The notes under the pieces are model-generated. The model had not been told where the DNA came from. It saw only the letters and a program-made list of their open reading frames with translations, and ran no database searches. Of a stretch of 64,000 nucleotides of DNA, positions 34,271-43,837 are shown piece by piece. The DNA comes from Closterium sp. NIES-65 (Eukaryota > Streptophyta > Zygnematophyceae > Desmidiales > Closteriaceae), in the NCBI GenBank assembly GCA_948144175.1, contig CANXME010000782.1, forward strand, positions 5,001-69,000, given 5' to 3'. The position numbers and the translations under genes were made by a program. Each line of letters starts with the position of its first letter. Positions within the stretch are counted from its first letter, which is position 1.

Positions 34271-37200
34271 TCAGCTGCTAAGACTCATCAATGGAGCCGG
34301 TCCAGGCGCAGGGACACAAGACTGCTTGTCAACCGTCGGCACATATCCGGCATCACAGTCGCATGAAGGGTTCCTTCCAGGACCAAACCAGCACGATCCA
34401 TGCCCACCGCACGTTGCCACATCAGCGCCGCAAAACCGCTTACACGTGGAATTTGCCACCTGCTTCTCAACCTTGTTTGCCAGCACGCACGGACTACCTG
34501 GCGGGTACTTCAAACAATTATACGCCAAGGAAGACTGGTAGAAGATCCCACGGCGAGTTTGATCCGTGGGGCATTTGGTAACCGCGCCGGCCGTTACGGA
34601 CGCGGTTCCGTGGAAGAAGTTGTGGTGCATGTTGTATTGGCCGGCTGTGAGCAATGTACTGTTGAGGAATCTGTGGGAGTGGACCGGAAAACTGGTTGTC
34701 GTGTAGGTTGCTGGTGGGTGGGTAGGAGGAAGGGGAGCAACGTCTGAGTTAAATTGGTTGGAAGAAGTTGTGGAGCTTGTTGTATTGGCCGGCCCGTGAG
34801 CGATGTGCTGTTGAGAAAGCCGTGGGGAGCGACTTTTGAGGAGCCTCAAATGATGTATTCAACAGCTGTGCCATGCAGAAGGAATGGGTAAAAAGATTTG
34901 AGCTGGATGGTTGGTTGGCTGCGGTTGAGCTTCAAGCAAGGAGTTTTGGATGCATGAAAGTGCATGCTTGAAGATGGACGGATTAGAAACGGGTAGAAAG
35001 GTGAGACGGTTTGAGAGCCTAAGTAATGGCAACACGTAACAGCTGAAAGAGTTGACACAAGTGGTTGCAGGGAGGGTGAAACAAGTGGGTGTAGCGCAAA
35101 GGAGTGACACAGGAGAGACTAACACGAGAGAGAGAGCTGAGGAAGCTGCAGAATGCCTGAGGGAAAGCTTCCGTAGAAGCGGTTGCCCTCCAGATAGCTG
35201 AGAGGGATAGTGTGAGAGTGAGCGGGAGAGATGGTGTGAGGAGAGTGTGGAAGGTAAAGCTTTTGTGCTCTGACAACCACCAAGAAGACTTAGGAGAGTG
35301 GGAGCACCAGGCAACGGAGAAGAGAAGCAGTGGAAGAGCACGAGCCGCGTGAGTCCCCTCCCTCAAGATCTCTCATTACAAATGCGCAAGAGAAGCACAG
35401 CCTTACAGCACAGGAACAAGCATCTATTGAAGCAAGGGCGTACAGCACGGTGAACAAGCATCTATTGAAGCAAAGGGCGTACAGCACGGTGAACAAGCAT
35501 CTATTGAAGCAAGGGCGTACAGCACGGTGAACAAGCATCTATTGAAGCAAGGGCGTACAGCACGGTGAGCGCCTTGAGGTTGCTGAGGCCCTGTGGGATG
35601 GAGCCGGTGAAGCGACAGTTGTCCATCAGACTGGGGTGAGGGGAGGGATGGGAGGGGAAGGGCGAGGGTTGAAGGGAAAAGGGAAGGTGGGATGGAGCCG
35701 GTTGAAGCGACAGTTGTCCATCAGACTGTTGACGGGGAGGGGGAATCGGGCAAGGATGTCAAGGAGAGAAATTGGTTGACGTTGGGTGGAGAGAGCAGTG
35801 GTACAGCCAACGTCAACCAATTTCTCAGAGTTTGGCAGGGAGTTGGGGGGTGGGGTGGTGTTGTGGACAGTGGAAGGATCATGCCTTGTGTGGGTAAGGG
35901 TGGGGGATGGGGACAAACGCTGACGCACGCTGCTATAAGGGATGATGCAGAGGGATGGCGCAGAGGCATGGCGCAAAGGGGCATGGTGTGACACATGGCA
36001 GCAATCATTTGCATGTCATGTTTCATGATCTCATGGCATATCGTGGCATGGCATGGCATGGCATGGCATGGCATGGCATATGGTGGTATGTGGTGGGCAG
36101 CAGGAAGGGGGCGTGACTGACATGCGGGAGAGGCGAGTGAGAGAGGACAGGTAGGGGGCTTGGCAGGGCAGGAAGGGGGCGTGACTGACATGCGGGAGAG
36201 GCGGAGTGAGCTTGGTGATGGAATCAGGCATGGTGCCGTTGAAGGCTGCAAACTCCATCACGCTGGAATGTGGGGGACGAGGGAGGGAGGGAGGAGGAGG
36301 GGAGTGGTGCACAGGAAAGGATGGGCGAGGGGGGGGTTGGAGGAGGGAAACAGGACGAGGGGAGAAGGAGAAGAAGAGAAAAGGATAAATTATTACCACA
36401 TATTTGTCACACTGTGCTTGTGCTGAAGTTAATTGCACATGCGGGGGGGATCTGAAAGAGACAATCTGGGCATTGCTTCCCATGCAGGGCACTCACAAGT
36501 CCGTGAGGCTGACCATGTTGCCCAGGTCTGATGGCAGAGGGCCATCCAGGTAGGGGTTGCTGCTCATGAAGCTGATGGAGGGGGGCGGAAAGAGGGGAGG
36601 AGGGGAGGGGAGGTAGGAAAAGGCGCACGAGATGAGTGACTAGCAGAGGGCCGTCCAGATAGGGGTTGCTGCTCATGAAGCTGATTGGGGGGGGGGGGGA
36701 GGAGAGGAGGGGAGAGAGAGGTGCAAGAGGTGAGCGAGTTCAGGTGCGATTAAAGTGAGGGCCGTCCAGATAGGGGCTGCTGCTGCTGCTCATAAAGCAT
36801 ACGGGGGAGGGTGGGGGCGATGAGGGAGAGGAGAGGGACGACTAAGAATGAGGTGGCAGGGGAGGTATGGGGAGGGTGGGGAGGTCGGTTCGGTGCATGT
36901 CAAGGTGAAGAGAAGAAACTACGAGGGAGAGAGGGGGGAGAGAGGAGAGAGTAGAGAGGGCATGGAGAGGAGAGGCGAGAGGGCTGGGAGGGCTGGGAGG
37001 ACGGTGAGGGAAGAGAGGGCTGTGAGGGCGGAGAGAAGAGGGAGAGAGAGGTTGAATGACAGGATGCGGAGGTTGGTGAGGGGGGTGATGGTGGCGGGCA
37101 GTGGGCAGAGAGGGAAGAGGGCGGAGAGAACAGCAGGGGCAGAGAGTGGGCACGGGAGGGCGGGAGGCTGACAGGATGCGCAGGCTGGTGAGGGAGGTGA

Positions 37201-40200
37201 TGGTGGCGGGCAGAGGGCCTTGCAGACTGTTCTGATTGATGAACCTGCCCGGCACGAGTGATACGGGGAGGGGAGAAGGTGACGCGGGGAGAGGCAGGGG
37301 GGGGAGGGGGGACGGCAGGAACCAGGTGAGGTGAGGGAAACACGTGTGGGCAGCAGGGAAAGGCCCCAACGTCCTTGAGGCGACTCAAACCACGTCCTTG
37401 AGGCGACTCAAACAACGTCCTTGAGGCGACTCAAACAACGTCCTTGCACAAGGCACAGACAAGACAACAACCCTCCCTCTAGAAACGCACGGTGTTTTTG
37501 AGAAGTCTCAAAAGCACCGTGCAGCATCCTGGCCAAAGGTGTTGTGTTGCAGAAGGCACAGGGTGCATTCCTGGTTGGTGGCAGGGCAACTGTTCACATC
37601 GAGTTGGTGGCAAGTGTACCCAAAAATTCAGTGGGCCGGAAAATGCGCTTGCCACCAACAGTTGCCCTGCCACCAACTCAGGAATGCACCCACAGACAAC
37701 CTCCCTCCGTCTAGGAACGCCCCACCCCCCCTCCAGGTAAACACATAAGGCTCAGTGCTCTGCTACAAGAGGCCCTTTGCTTTGAGCTGGCGTTTTAGAA
37801 TTCTCAAAATCCATGCTTTTCACCTCACCCAGAGTAAAGCTGTTTTGAGGCGACTCAGAACTGATTTTGTTTCGCCAAGCATGGCATGAAGAGCACATGG
37901 CACATGAAGAGCACATGGCACATGAAGAGCACATCACACGTACAGGTTCTGCAGCAGGGGCAAATTGCCTATGGTGCTGGGGAGAGTGCGGTGAACCAGT
38001 TGGTGTCTATGTAGCTGCGGAGGGCCGGGAGGGGAGAGGACGCAGGTGGGTGGGCATGGGGAAGAGAGGAGAGGCCCGGGGTACGAGGGGACAGGGGGAG
38101 AGAGGGAAGGCGCACGCAGGGGGGCGCAGGGGGAGGAGCACGCAGGGGGAGGAGCACGCAGGGGGAGGAGCACGCAGGGGGAGGAGCACGCAGGGGGGAG
38201 GAGCACGCAGGGGGAGGAGCACGCAGGAGGGGAGAGGAGATTTGATGAAGGGGATGGAACCAGTGCCAAGGAGAAAGGCACGCGGGAGCATAAGCCCTGG
38301 ACTGTATGAACAATAGGGGCGAGTCTGACTGGGAGGGGAGGGACCGTGCAGTAAGGGTAGTGGGCGTGGAGGGGAGAAGCAGGGGTGCTAGTTGCAGGTA
38401 ATAACTAATAAGCATGGAGGGGAGCGGGAGGGACAGGCGAATCGGTGCAGTGCAACTTACCGGCCCGGCCCCATATGCTAGTTAAAGCTCACAGGTAGTA
38501 TGCGTTCTTGAGATTGCTGATGCACTCGGGGACAGTTTCAGACATGTCTAGAACTTAGCATAGCTCACTGAGACATGTCTGAAACTTAGCATAGCACTCA
38601 CAGGTAGTATGCGTTCTTGAGATTGCTGATGCACTCAGGGACGGTGCCAGAGAAGTGATTGTAGCTGATGCGCCTGTAGTGAAAGGGCGCAGTGAAGAAG
38701 GGAAGGGGGATGAGAGGGGGAGGGACGGGCATGCGCAGGCAACAGAAAAGCATTTTGTTTCCATAACAGTGATAATGAATCATTTCTTTATTCCCACATG
38801 TTGATTTCCACAATACCGCGCTCAGATGCAAATCACTTGAGCCAAGGCAGCACTCGCGCCGCTCATATGCACGTCATGGTGCAGACCAGAGCACAGTGGG
38901 AACGGGGCCTTGAGCCATCTGGCAGTTCACAGCAGCGCGCAGCATAGCACATCACCGCACAGAAGCGCACATCAGCGCCCAGTGCAGGGCAGGTATCGAG
39001 AGAAGAGTGCTTACAGCTCCCAGAGGGTCGTCATGTTGCAAAGGACAGGAGGGAAGGGGCCTGACAGCAGGTTGCTTGACACATAGCTGATTTGGGGGGG
39101 GAGGGGGGTGGTGAGAATGGGGGAGTGGAAGGAAGAATGAGGGAAGAGGTGAAGCAGAAGGTGAGAGGGAGAAGGGGAAGGGGGAAGGGGGAAGGGGGAG
39201 TGGCGGGAGTGGAGAGGCTTTGAGATGCGTCAGGAGCTTTTGAAACGCGTTCCTGGCACGGCCGCAAGCAAGGCAAGGCACGACTCCCAATTTGAGCAGG
39301 GTGGTGAGCTGGGAGACGTACCTAGGATTTTTGGACTGGTAAAGCAGTTGGAGGGAGGGGAAGGTAGCACACTCACAATTTGCGCATGCCAGTGAGCTGG
39401 GAGAACGAATCTGGTATGCCTCCCGTGAGGTGGCTGTGAGGTGGCTGTGAGGCGGATGTGAGGTGGCTGTGAGGTGGATGTGAGGTGGATGTGAGGTGGA
39501 TGAGAGGTGGATGTGAGGTGGATGTGAGGTGGATGTGAGGTGGCTGTGAGGTGGCTGTGAGGTGGATGTGAGGTGGATGAGAGGTGGATGTGAGGTGGCT
39601 GTGAGGTGGATGTGTGGTGGATGTGAGGTGGATGTGAGGTGGCTGTGAGCTACTGGTGACTCACAAAATTGTGACTCACAATTTGCGCATGCCAGTGAGC
39701 TGGGAGAATGAATCTGGAATGCCTCCCGCGAGGTAGTTGAGGTTCAGGTGGCTGCAAAGGGTGAGGTGCATTACAGAGGGGTTTAAAACGGCTGAGAAGG
39801 GTGAGGTGCGAAGGGTGGTGGAAAAACGGGAGGAATGAGAGAAGCGAGAGGGGTGGGAAGGGGTTTAAATGGAACGGCAGCAGGGGAGCAGCACGTTGGA
39901 GCAGAATACTCTACTGCCAATAACCATGGGTTGGACGAGTTGAGCAATGGAGAGTGGAGGGTTAGACCGTTAAACTTGCTGCCGTCACCATGTCGCCACT
40001 GCATTCCCACGAGTTTTGAGACGTCTCAGAATGAGGGGCGGGGGCCGTCGCCATGTGTCTATTGCATTCCCACTCCGGTCGCAACTGTTACTCCCTCCAC
40101 ACTCACAGCCACCACTCCCCTCGCCACACTCACAGGCACACACTCACAGCTGGTACAGGCTCCTCATGTTGCCCATGGAGGGCGGGATGGTGCCGTTGAG

Positions 40201-42833
40201 GTAGTTCTTGAACAGCTGCCTGCAGGGGGACGGGTGTGGGGGCGGGGGCGAGGGGAGATGGAATAAGAGAGCGAAGTGAGAGGGAGTGGTGAGAGGTGCG
40301 CATGTTGCCCCATGGAGGGCGGGATGGTGCCGTTGAGGTAGTTCTTGAACAGCTGCCTGCAGGGGGGGAGGGAGGGGAGGGGAGGGGGGAGGGTGGGGGG
40401 AGAGATGTTGCGAGTGAGAGGTGAGCATATCACGAGGCAAGCTGGAAGGGAGGGAAAGGCGCAGATAAGATTGGTTTTGAGACGTCTGAAAACCAATCTT
40501 CATACACGTAGAGATGTTGCGAGTGAGAGAGAGGTGAGCATATCACAAGGCAGGCTGGAAGGGAGGGAAAGGCGCAGAGAACAGGGAAATGAAGCGGGAG
40601 AGAGAGGCAGTGCGAGTGATGGGAGGCGAGGGAGAGGCTCTAGAGCCGTGTAAGGGAGCAAACGGTTTACAGCATTGTGGCGCGCAGTTGGCAGTGGGCT
40701 GGCAGTGGGCGGGCAACAGTGAGTCAAGGGGTGCAGTGGCAGTGAGAGGCGTTGAGAGGCGGTGAGAGGCGGTGAGAGGCGGTGAGAGGCGGTGAGAGGC
40801 GGTGAGAGGCGGGTGAGAGGTGGTGAGGGGGCACTGACAGGTTCTTGAGGTTGACGAGGTTGCTGAAGGAGTTGGGGATGTCTCCGTGGATCCAATTCGT
40901 GGTCGCGATGCTGGTGGGGGTTTGGGAGGCGAGGGGCGGGGATGGATGGAGCAGCCAGGACACAGCGGAGGCCACGTGAAGTGGGGGTGTTTTTGAGACG
41001 TCTCAAAACCACCCTCACTTCACGAGGATGGAGCAGCCAGGACACAGCGGAGGGGACAGAACGATCATGGCAATCCCAAGGGAGACAGAGCGGCGCCTGC
41101 CCATAGGATGTGGAGTGGATGCTAAACTGCCGTGCGCGGTGCGGTCGGAAGCGAGGCAACGATTGGTTTTCGGAGCTCTCACGTCCATGTGGGGCTCACG
41201 AAGAGAGAGAGGGGGAGGGGGAGGGCAGGGAGAAAAGGGGAGCTGTGGAAGCCAGCACTCTTGCAGCTCATCCAGCGAGGTGAGGTTCCCCAGCACGGTC
41301 GGCAGCGTGCCCTTGATGCCTTTGGAGCTCACGTCCATGCGACGCAGCAGCCCGTTGCTCCAACACGTGACAAGGGGAGGGAGAGAGAGAGAAGGGAGGG
41401 GCTGTGGAGGGGCGCACGCTTACAACTCTTCCAGGCTGGTTAGATTGCCGATGACGGACGGCAGCGTGCCCTTGGAGCTCACGTCCATGCGACGCAGCAG
41501 CCCGTTGCTCCAACACGTGACGAGCCTTATGGGGTGAGAGGGAGGAGGGGAGAAGCATGAGGGGGGGCACTTACAGTTCTTCCAGCGAGGTGAGATTTCC
41601 AAGCACGGACGGCAGCGTGCCCTTGATGCCTTTAGAGCTCACGTCCATGCGGCGCAGCAGCCCGTTGCTCCAACACGTGACGAGCCACCAGCGGCTGCAC
41701 GGGTTGCTGCCGTTCCACGACCGCAGGTCCATGTAGCTGCCCCATGCTGCCCGTAGCTCCATCAGCGCGGGGACTGGGCTGGGGAAGGCGGAAGGAGCAC
41801 GCGGAAGGAAGGTAAAGAGAGGGAGGGGGGGGCGAGAGAGGTTGCTGCCGTTCCACGACCGCAGGTCCATGTAGCTGCCCCATGCTGCCCGTAGCTCCAT
41901 CAGCGCGGGGACTGGGCTGGGGGAAGGCGGAAGGAGCACGCGGAAGGAAGGTAAAGAGAGGGAGGGGGGGGCGAGAGAGGTTGCTGCCGTTCCACGACCG
42001 CAGGTCCATGTAGCTGCCCCATGCTGCGCGCAGCTCCATCAGCGCGGGGACTGCGAGTATGAGGAGGGAGGGTGGGGAGGGGAGGAGAGAGGTTGCTGCC
42101 GTTCCACGACCGCAGGTCCATTCAGGTGCCCCATGCTGCCCGTAGCTCCATCGGCGCGGGGACTGGGGGGTGTGGGGGGAAGGTGGGGGGAAGGGGGAGT
42201 AGGGGAAGAGGACGGAGCACGAGGAAACGAAGGGTGAGGGGAGAAGCGGGGTGGGAAGGGGACGAAGAGGTTGTTGCCGTTCCACGACCGCAGGTCCATG
42301 AAGTTATCCCACACTGGGCGCAGCTTGTTTTGAGACGTCTCAAAACACGTTCCACGACCGCAGGTCCATGAAGCTATCCCACACTGGGCGCAGCTCCATC
42401 CGTGCGGGAACCAGGGGGAGGCGGCGGAAAGGAAGGGGAGATGCATCAGTGCAGTGCGGAGTGCGGTGGAATTGGAAACGAGGGTGCAGTGAGTAGTACA
42501 AAGGTGGGTAGCAGGAGGTTTGACCTATCACCGGCAGTGCGCGTGCGTGGGTCTCAATAACGAGCAGTGAGAGAACGGGTCGTTGAATTGTGTTTGTGAG
42601 ACGTCTCAAAACGTGGTATCAATGGCGTGCGGTGGGAACGGGTCGTTACGTTGTGACGGTGCGACGTAGACGGGCCTCGCGAGCGGGGTGACTTTGAAGG
42701 CGGAAGTTGCTGAGGCGAAGAGCAGGACGAGCAATGCCGCGCGGAGCAACGCACGTAGCGGCAAGAAAACGCGGTCACAGCGCGCCGATATCGACCGCGG
42801 CCTTGACAGGGATAGTATGGAAGGTTGCCTCAT
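34271..42833 (-). CDS. LRR gene B: secreted leucine-rich-repeat protein with EGF-like C-terminus, 14 exons
   Basis: Likely exons, 5' to 3': 42650-42833, 41575-41773, 40839-40910, 40148-40219, 39680-39751, 39015-39086, 38602-38673, 37944-38014, 37173-37244, 36497-36571, 36190-36262, 35559-35630, 35126-35197, 34271-34711. The ATG at 42831-42833 starts a signal peptide (LLRAALLVLLFASATSA). Exon 2 encodes the LRR N-cap (LMELRAAWGSYMDLRSWNG, then NPCSRWWLVTCW). Exons 3-13 encode one LRR each, for example FKNYLNGTIPPSMGNMRSL and FINQNSLQGPLPATITSLTS. Exon 14 contains a six-cysteine EGF-like module from CGGHGSCWFGPGRNPSCDC to DKQSC, then a short tail ending MSLSS. Exon order and phase match gene A. 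Exon 8 (71 nt) is one base short, exon 11 (73 nt) is one base long, and exon 14 shifts frame near its start. The other exons are open. Role unknown; extracellular recognition or wall binding would be inference. Confidence 0.8.
34757..34833 (-). pseudogene. Partial copy of gene B exon 14 upstream of the exon
   Basis: Diverged copy of the exon segment at 34605-34680 (TLLTAGQYN region), ending at the palindrome 34834-34850. Confidence 0.65.
34834..34850. repeat. Palindrome TTTTGAGGAGCCTCAAA
   Basis: Lies at the edge of the duplicated exon 14 segment. Confidence 0.8.
35400..35558. repeat. 38-bp minisatellite made of the exon 12 end of gene B plus its 5' splice site
   Basis: Three to four units directly downstream of exon 12. 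On the coding strand each carries the exon end TCACCGTGCT and the donor GTACGCCC. This is the junction homologous to the 24097-24583 array of gene A, but the intron part of the unit is different. Confidence 0.88.
35684..35735 (-). pseudogene. Partial copy of gene B exon 12
   Basis: Repeats the 5' half of exon 12 (LMDNCRF) about 55 bp upstream of the real exon. Comparable partial copies: 36115-36150 (exon 11 end, reading LTRLSRM), 36644-36680 and 36756-36800 (exon 10), 37062-37110 (exon 9), 38491-38540 (exon 7), 39376-39435 (exon 5), 40303-40360 (exon 4). Confidence 0.7.
37371..37443. repeat. Tandem 22-bp units each holding a palindrome
   Basis: Three full units plus a partial one, with ACGTCCTTGAGGCGACTCAA. 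The palindrome-like core CTTGAGGCGACTCAA belongs to the same family as the duplication-junction palindromes. Confidence 0.8.
37488..37521. repeat. 34-bp imperfect palindrome, gene B intron 8
   Basis: Core TTTTTGAGAAGTCTCAAAA with outer arms CACGGTG/CACCGTG that are specific to this locus. Confidence 0.85.
37792..37861. repeat. Two further palindromes of the TTTTGAG-N4-CTCAAAA family
   Basis: GTTTTAGAATTCTCAAAAT (37792-37810) and GTTTTGAGGCGACTCAGAAC (37842-37861). Confidence 0.7.
38110..38228. repeat. 16-bp minisatellite (CACGCAGGGGGAGGAG), gene B intron 7
   Basis: About seven copies. Confidence 0.9.
38535..38585. repeat. Pair of AGACATGTCT palindromes at a duplication junction
   Basis: TTTCAGACATGTCTAGAA (38536-38553) and TGAGACATGTCTGAAA (38569-38584) share the flank AGAACTTAGCATAGC / GAAACTTAGCATAGC. 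They separate exon 7 (38602-38673) from a partial copy of it at 38491-38540. Confidence 0.75.
39425..39650. repeat. 10-bp minisatellite (GTGAGGTGGA/C), gene B intron 5
   Basis: About 22 units of GTGAGGTGGATGTGAGGTGG type. It begins inside the partial exon 5 copy. Confidence 0.9.
40013..40032. repeat. Palindrome GTTTTGAGACGTCTCAGAAT at a duplication junction
   Basis: Flanks on both sides contain GCCGTC(A/G)CCATGT and ATTCCCAC stretches (39980-40010 and 40047-40077). Confidence 0.8.
40467..40500. repeat. 34-bp palindrome at a duplication junction, gene B intron 3
   Basis: Core TTTTGAGACGTCTGAAAA with locus-specific arms AAGATTGG/CCAATCTT. About 70 bp (from GATGTTGCGAGTGAGAG to GGAAAGGCGCAGA) is repeated on both sides. 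Confidence 0.9.
40738..40818. repeat. 10-bp minisatellite GGTGAGAGGC, gene B intron 3
   Basis: About seven copies just beyond the exon 3 donor. Confidence 0.85.
40975..41024. repeat. 50-bp palindrome at a duplication junction, gene B intron 2
   Basis: Core TTTTTGAGACGTCTCAAAA. The outer arms CGTGAAGTGGGGGTG / CCACCCTCACTTCACG are locus-specific. The direct repeat GATGGAGCAGCCAGGACACA lies on both sides (from about 40945 and about 41026). Confidence 0.92.
41263..42412 (-). repeat. Amplified LRR N-cap exon (exon 2) of gene B: one whole copy, seven half copies
   Basis: The whole exon is 41575-41773. Five copies of its 5' half (LMELRAAWGSYMDLRSW-like) lie upstream at about 41843-41911, 41985-42052, 42098-42165, 42270-42325 and 42355-42412. 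Two copies of its 3' half (RRMDVSSKG to NLTSLEEL) lie downstream at about 41424-41520 and 41263-41370. The upstream units of about 140 bp include intron sequence, so they arose by tandem duplication across the exon boundary. Confidence 0.82.
42326..42347. repeat. Palindrome TGTTTTGAGACGTCTCAAAA(CA) at an exon-copy junction
   Basis: Perfect 22-bp palindrome lying exactly between two copies of the exon 2 segment (42270-42325 and 42348-42405). Confidence 0.9.
42593..42613. repeat. Palindrome near gene B exon 1 donor
   Basis: GTTTGTGAGACGTCTCAAAA. GAACGGGTCGTT, which includes the exon 1 donor region, is repeated on both sides (about 42573 and about 42636). Confidence 0.8.
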
Positions 42834-43837
42834 GGTGAGGACCGGTTGACAACGGTGAAGCAAACTCGGCGAAGAAGCCTTTTTGAATGAGAGGACGACG
42901 AGACGAGGGGAGGGCGGGGAAGGCAGTATGGCTTGAAGACAGGGAATAATATAAGATGGCGATTAAGAAGTGCTTTCTCAATGTAAGTGGGCCACTAAGA
43001 TGCGGCACTAGCTCCTGCGACAAAAGAGGATATAAATGAGCACCCTTCCTTGTTTTGACTAGACAGAAATGTCAGATACCTATCGCGGATTCTCAACATT
43101 GTTAATTCAAGACTCCTAAACGACGACACGTATCCATTAGTTTGACAGCTCTCGGGAATCAGGAATATTGGTGAACAAGAACCAAGAAAAGCTTCAAACA
43201 ACCCACTTATTCCCAAGTTGGGCCATCAACGTTCATGGCGGTGTGCGTGTGTGCTGCTTGCTAGCTGGCTGTGCAATGGAGAAATCGATGGCAGCTCTAG
43301 GCGATTCGAAATGTGTACATTCCGTGAATTCGCACAGGTACGACGACGCAGCCTCGCACTGCTGATCGCATAGTTTCGAAGCGCCTATGGTTGGTTGGTG
43401 GAGCAGACACCGAATGCCTGTCGCAGGTCCGGTTGTTGGGCTCTGAGAGCATAACACCTCCTCTGGAATGCCAATTGCTTGTTCCACCACATGCTGATGT
43501 GCATCTCAGATAAAAGTCGTACTTGTCTGTGCAAACCTCCCATCAACCTAAAGTTCGGTCAAGCTCAAAAAGGGGATGGTTATTACCAAGGTAATACATC
43601 TCCTAGGCCCTTCCCCACCAATGCAGGCAGAAATGCGGCTGACATGGATTTCCTAGAATGGGTAAGGCTTGCACATGCCATCACCAGCCACCACGGCGGA
43701 ACTAGTTTCCCTACTAACTACGGTAGCATGCCTCCCGGATAAACCAAGTAATCTAAATCAGCTCTCCAATGGCGCCTAACCAACCTAAGCCCTGCAAATG
43801 CAACTCGTCAGTGAGTTAATCTACGAGCACATCACCG
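42834..43837. other. Intergenic region between LRR gene B and the multicopper oxidase gene
   Basis: Holds the presumed promoter of gene B and the 3' flank of the oxidase gene. I see no gene, inverted-repeat element or clear promoter motif. Confidence 0.5.
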
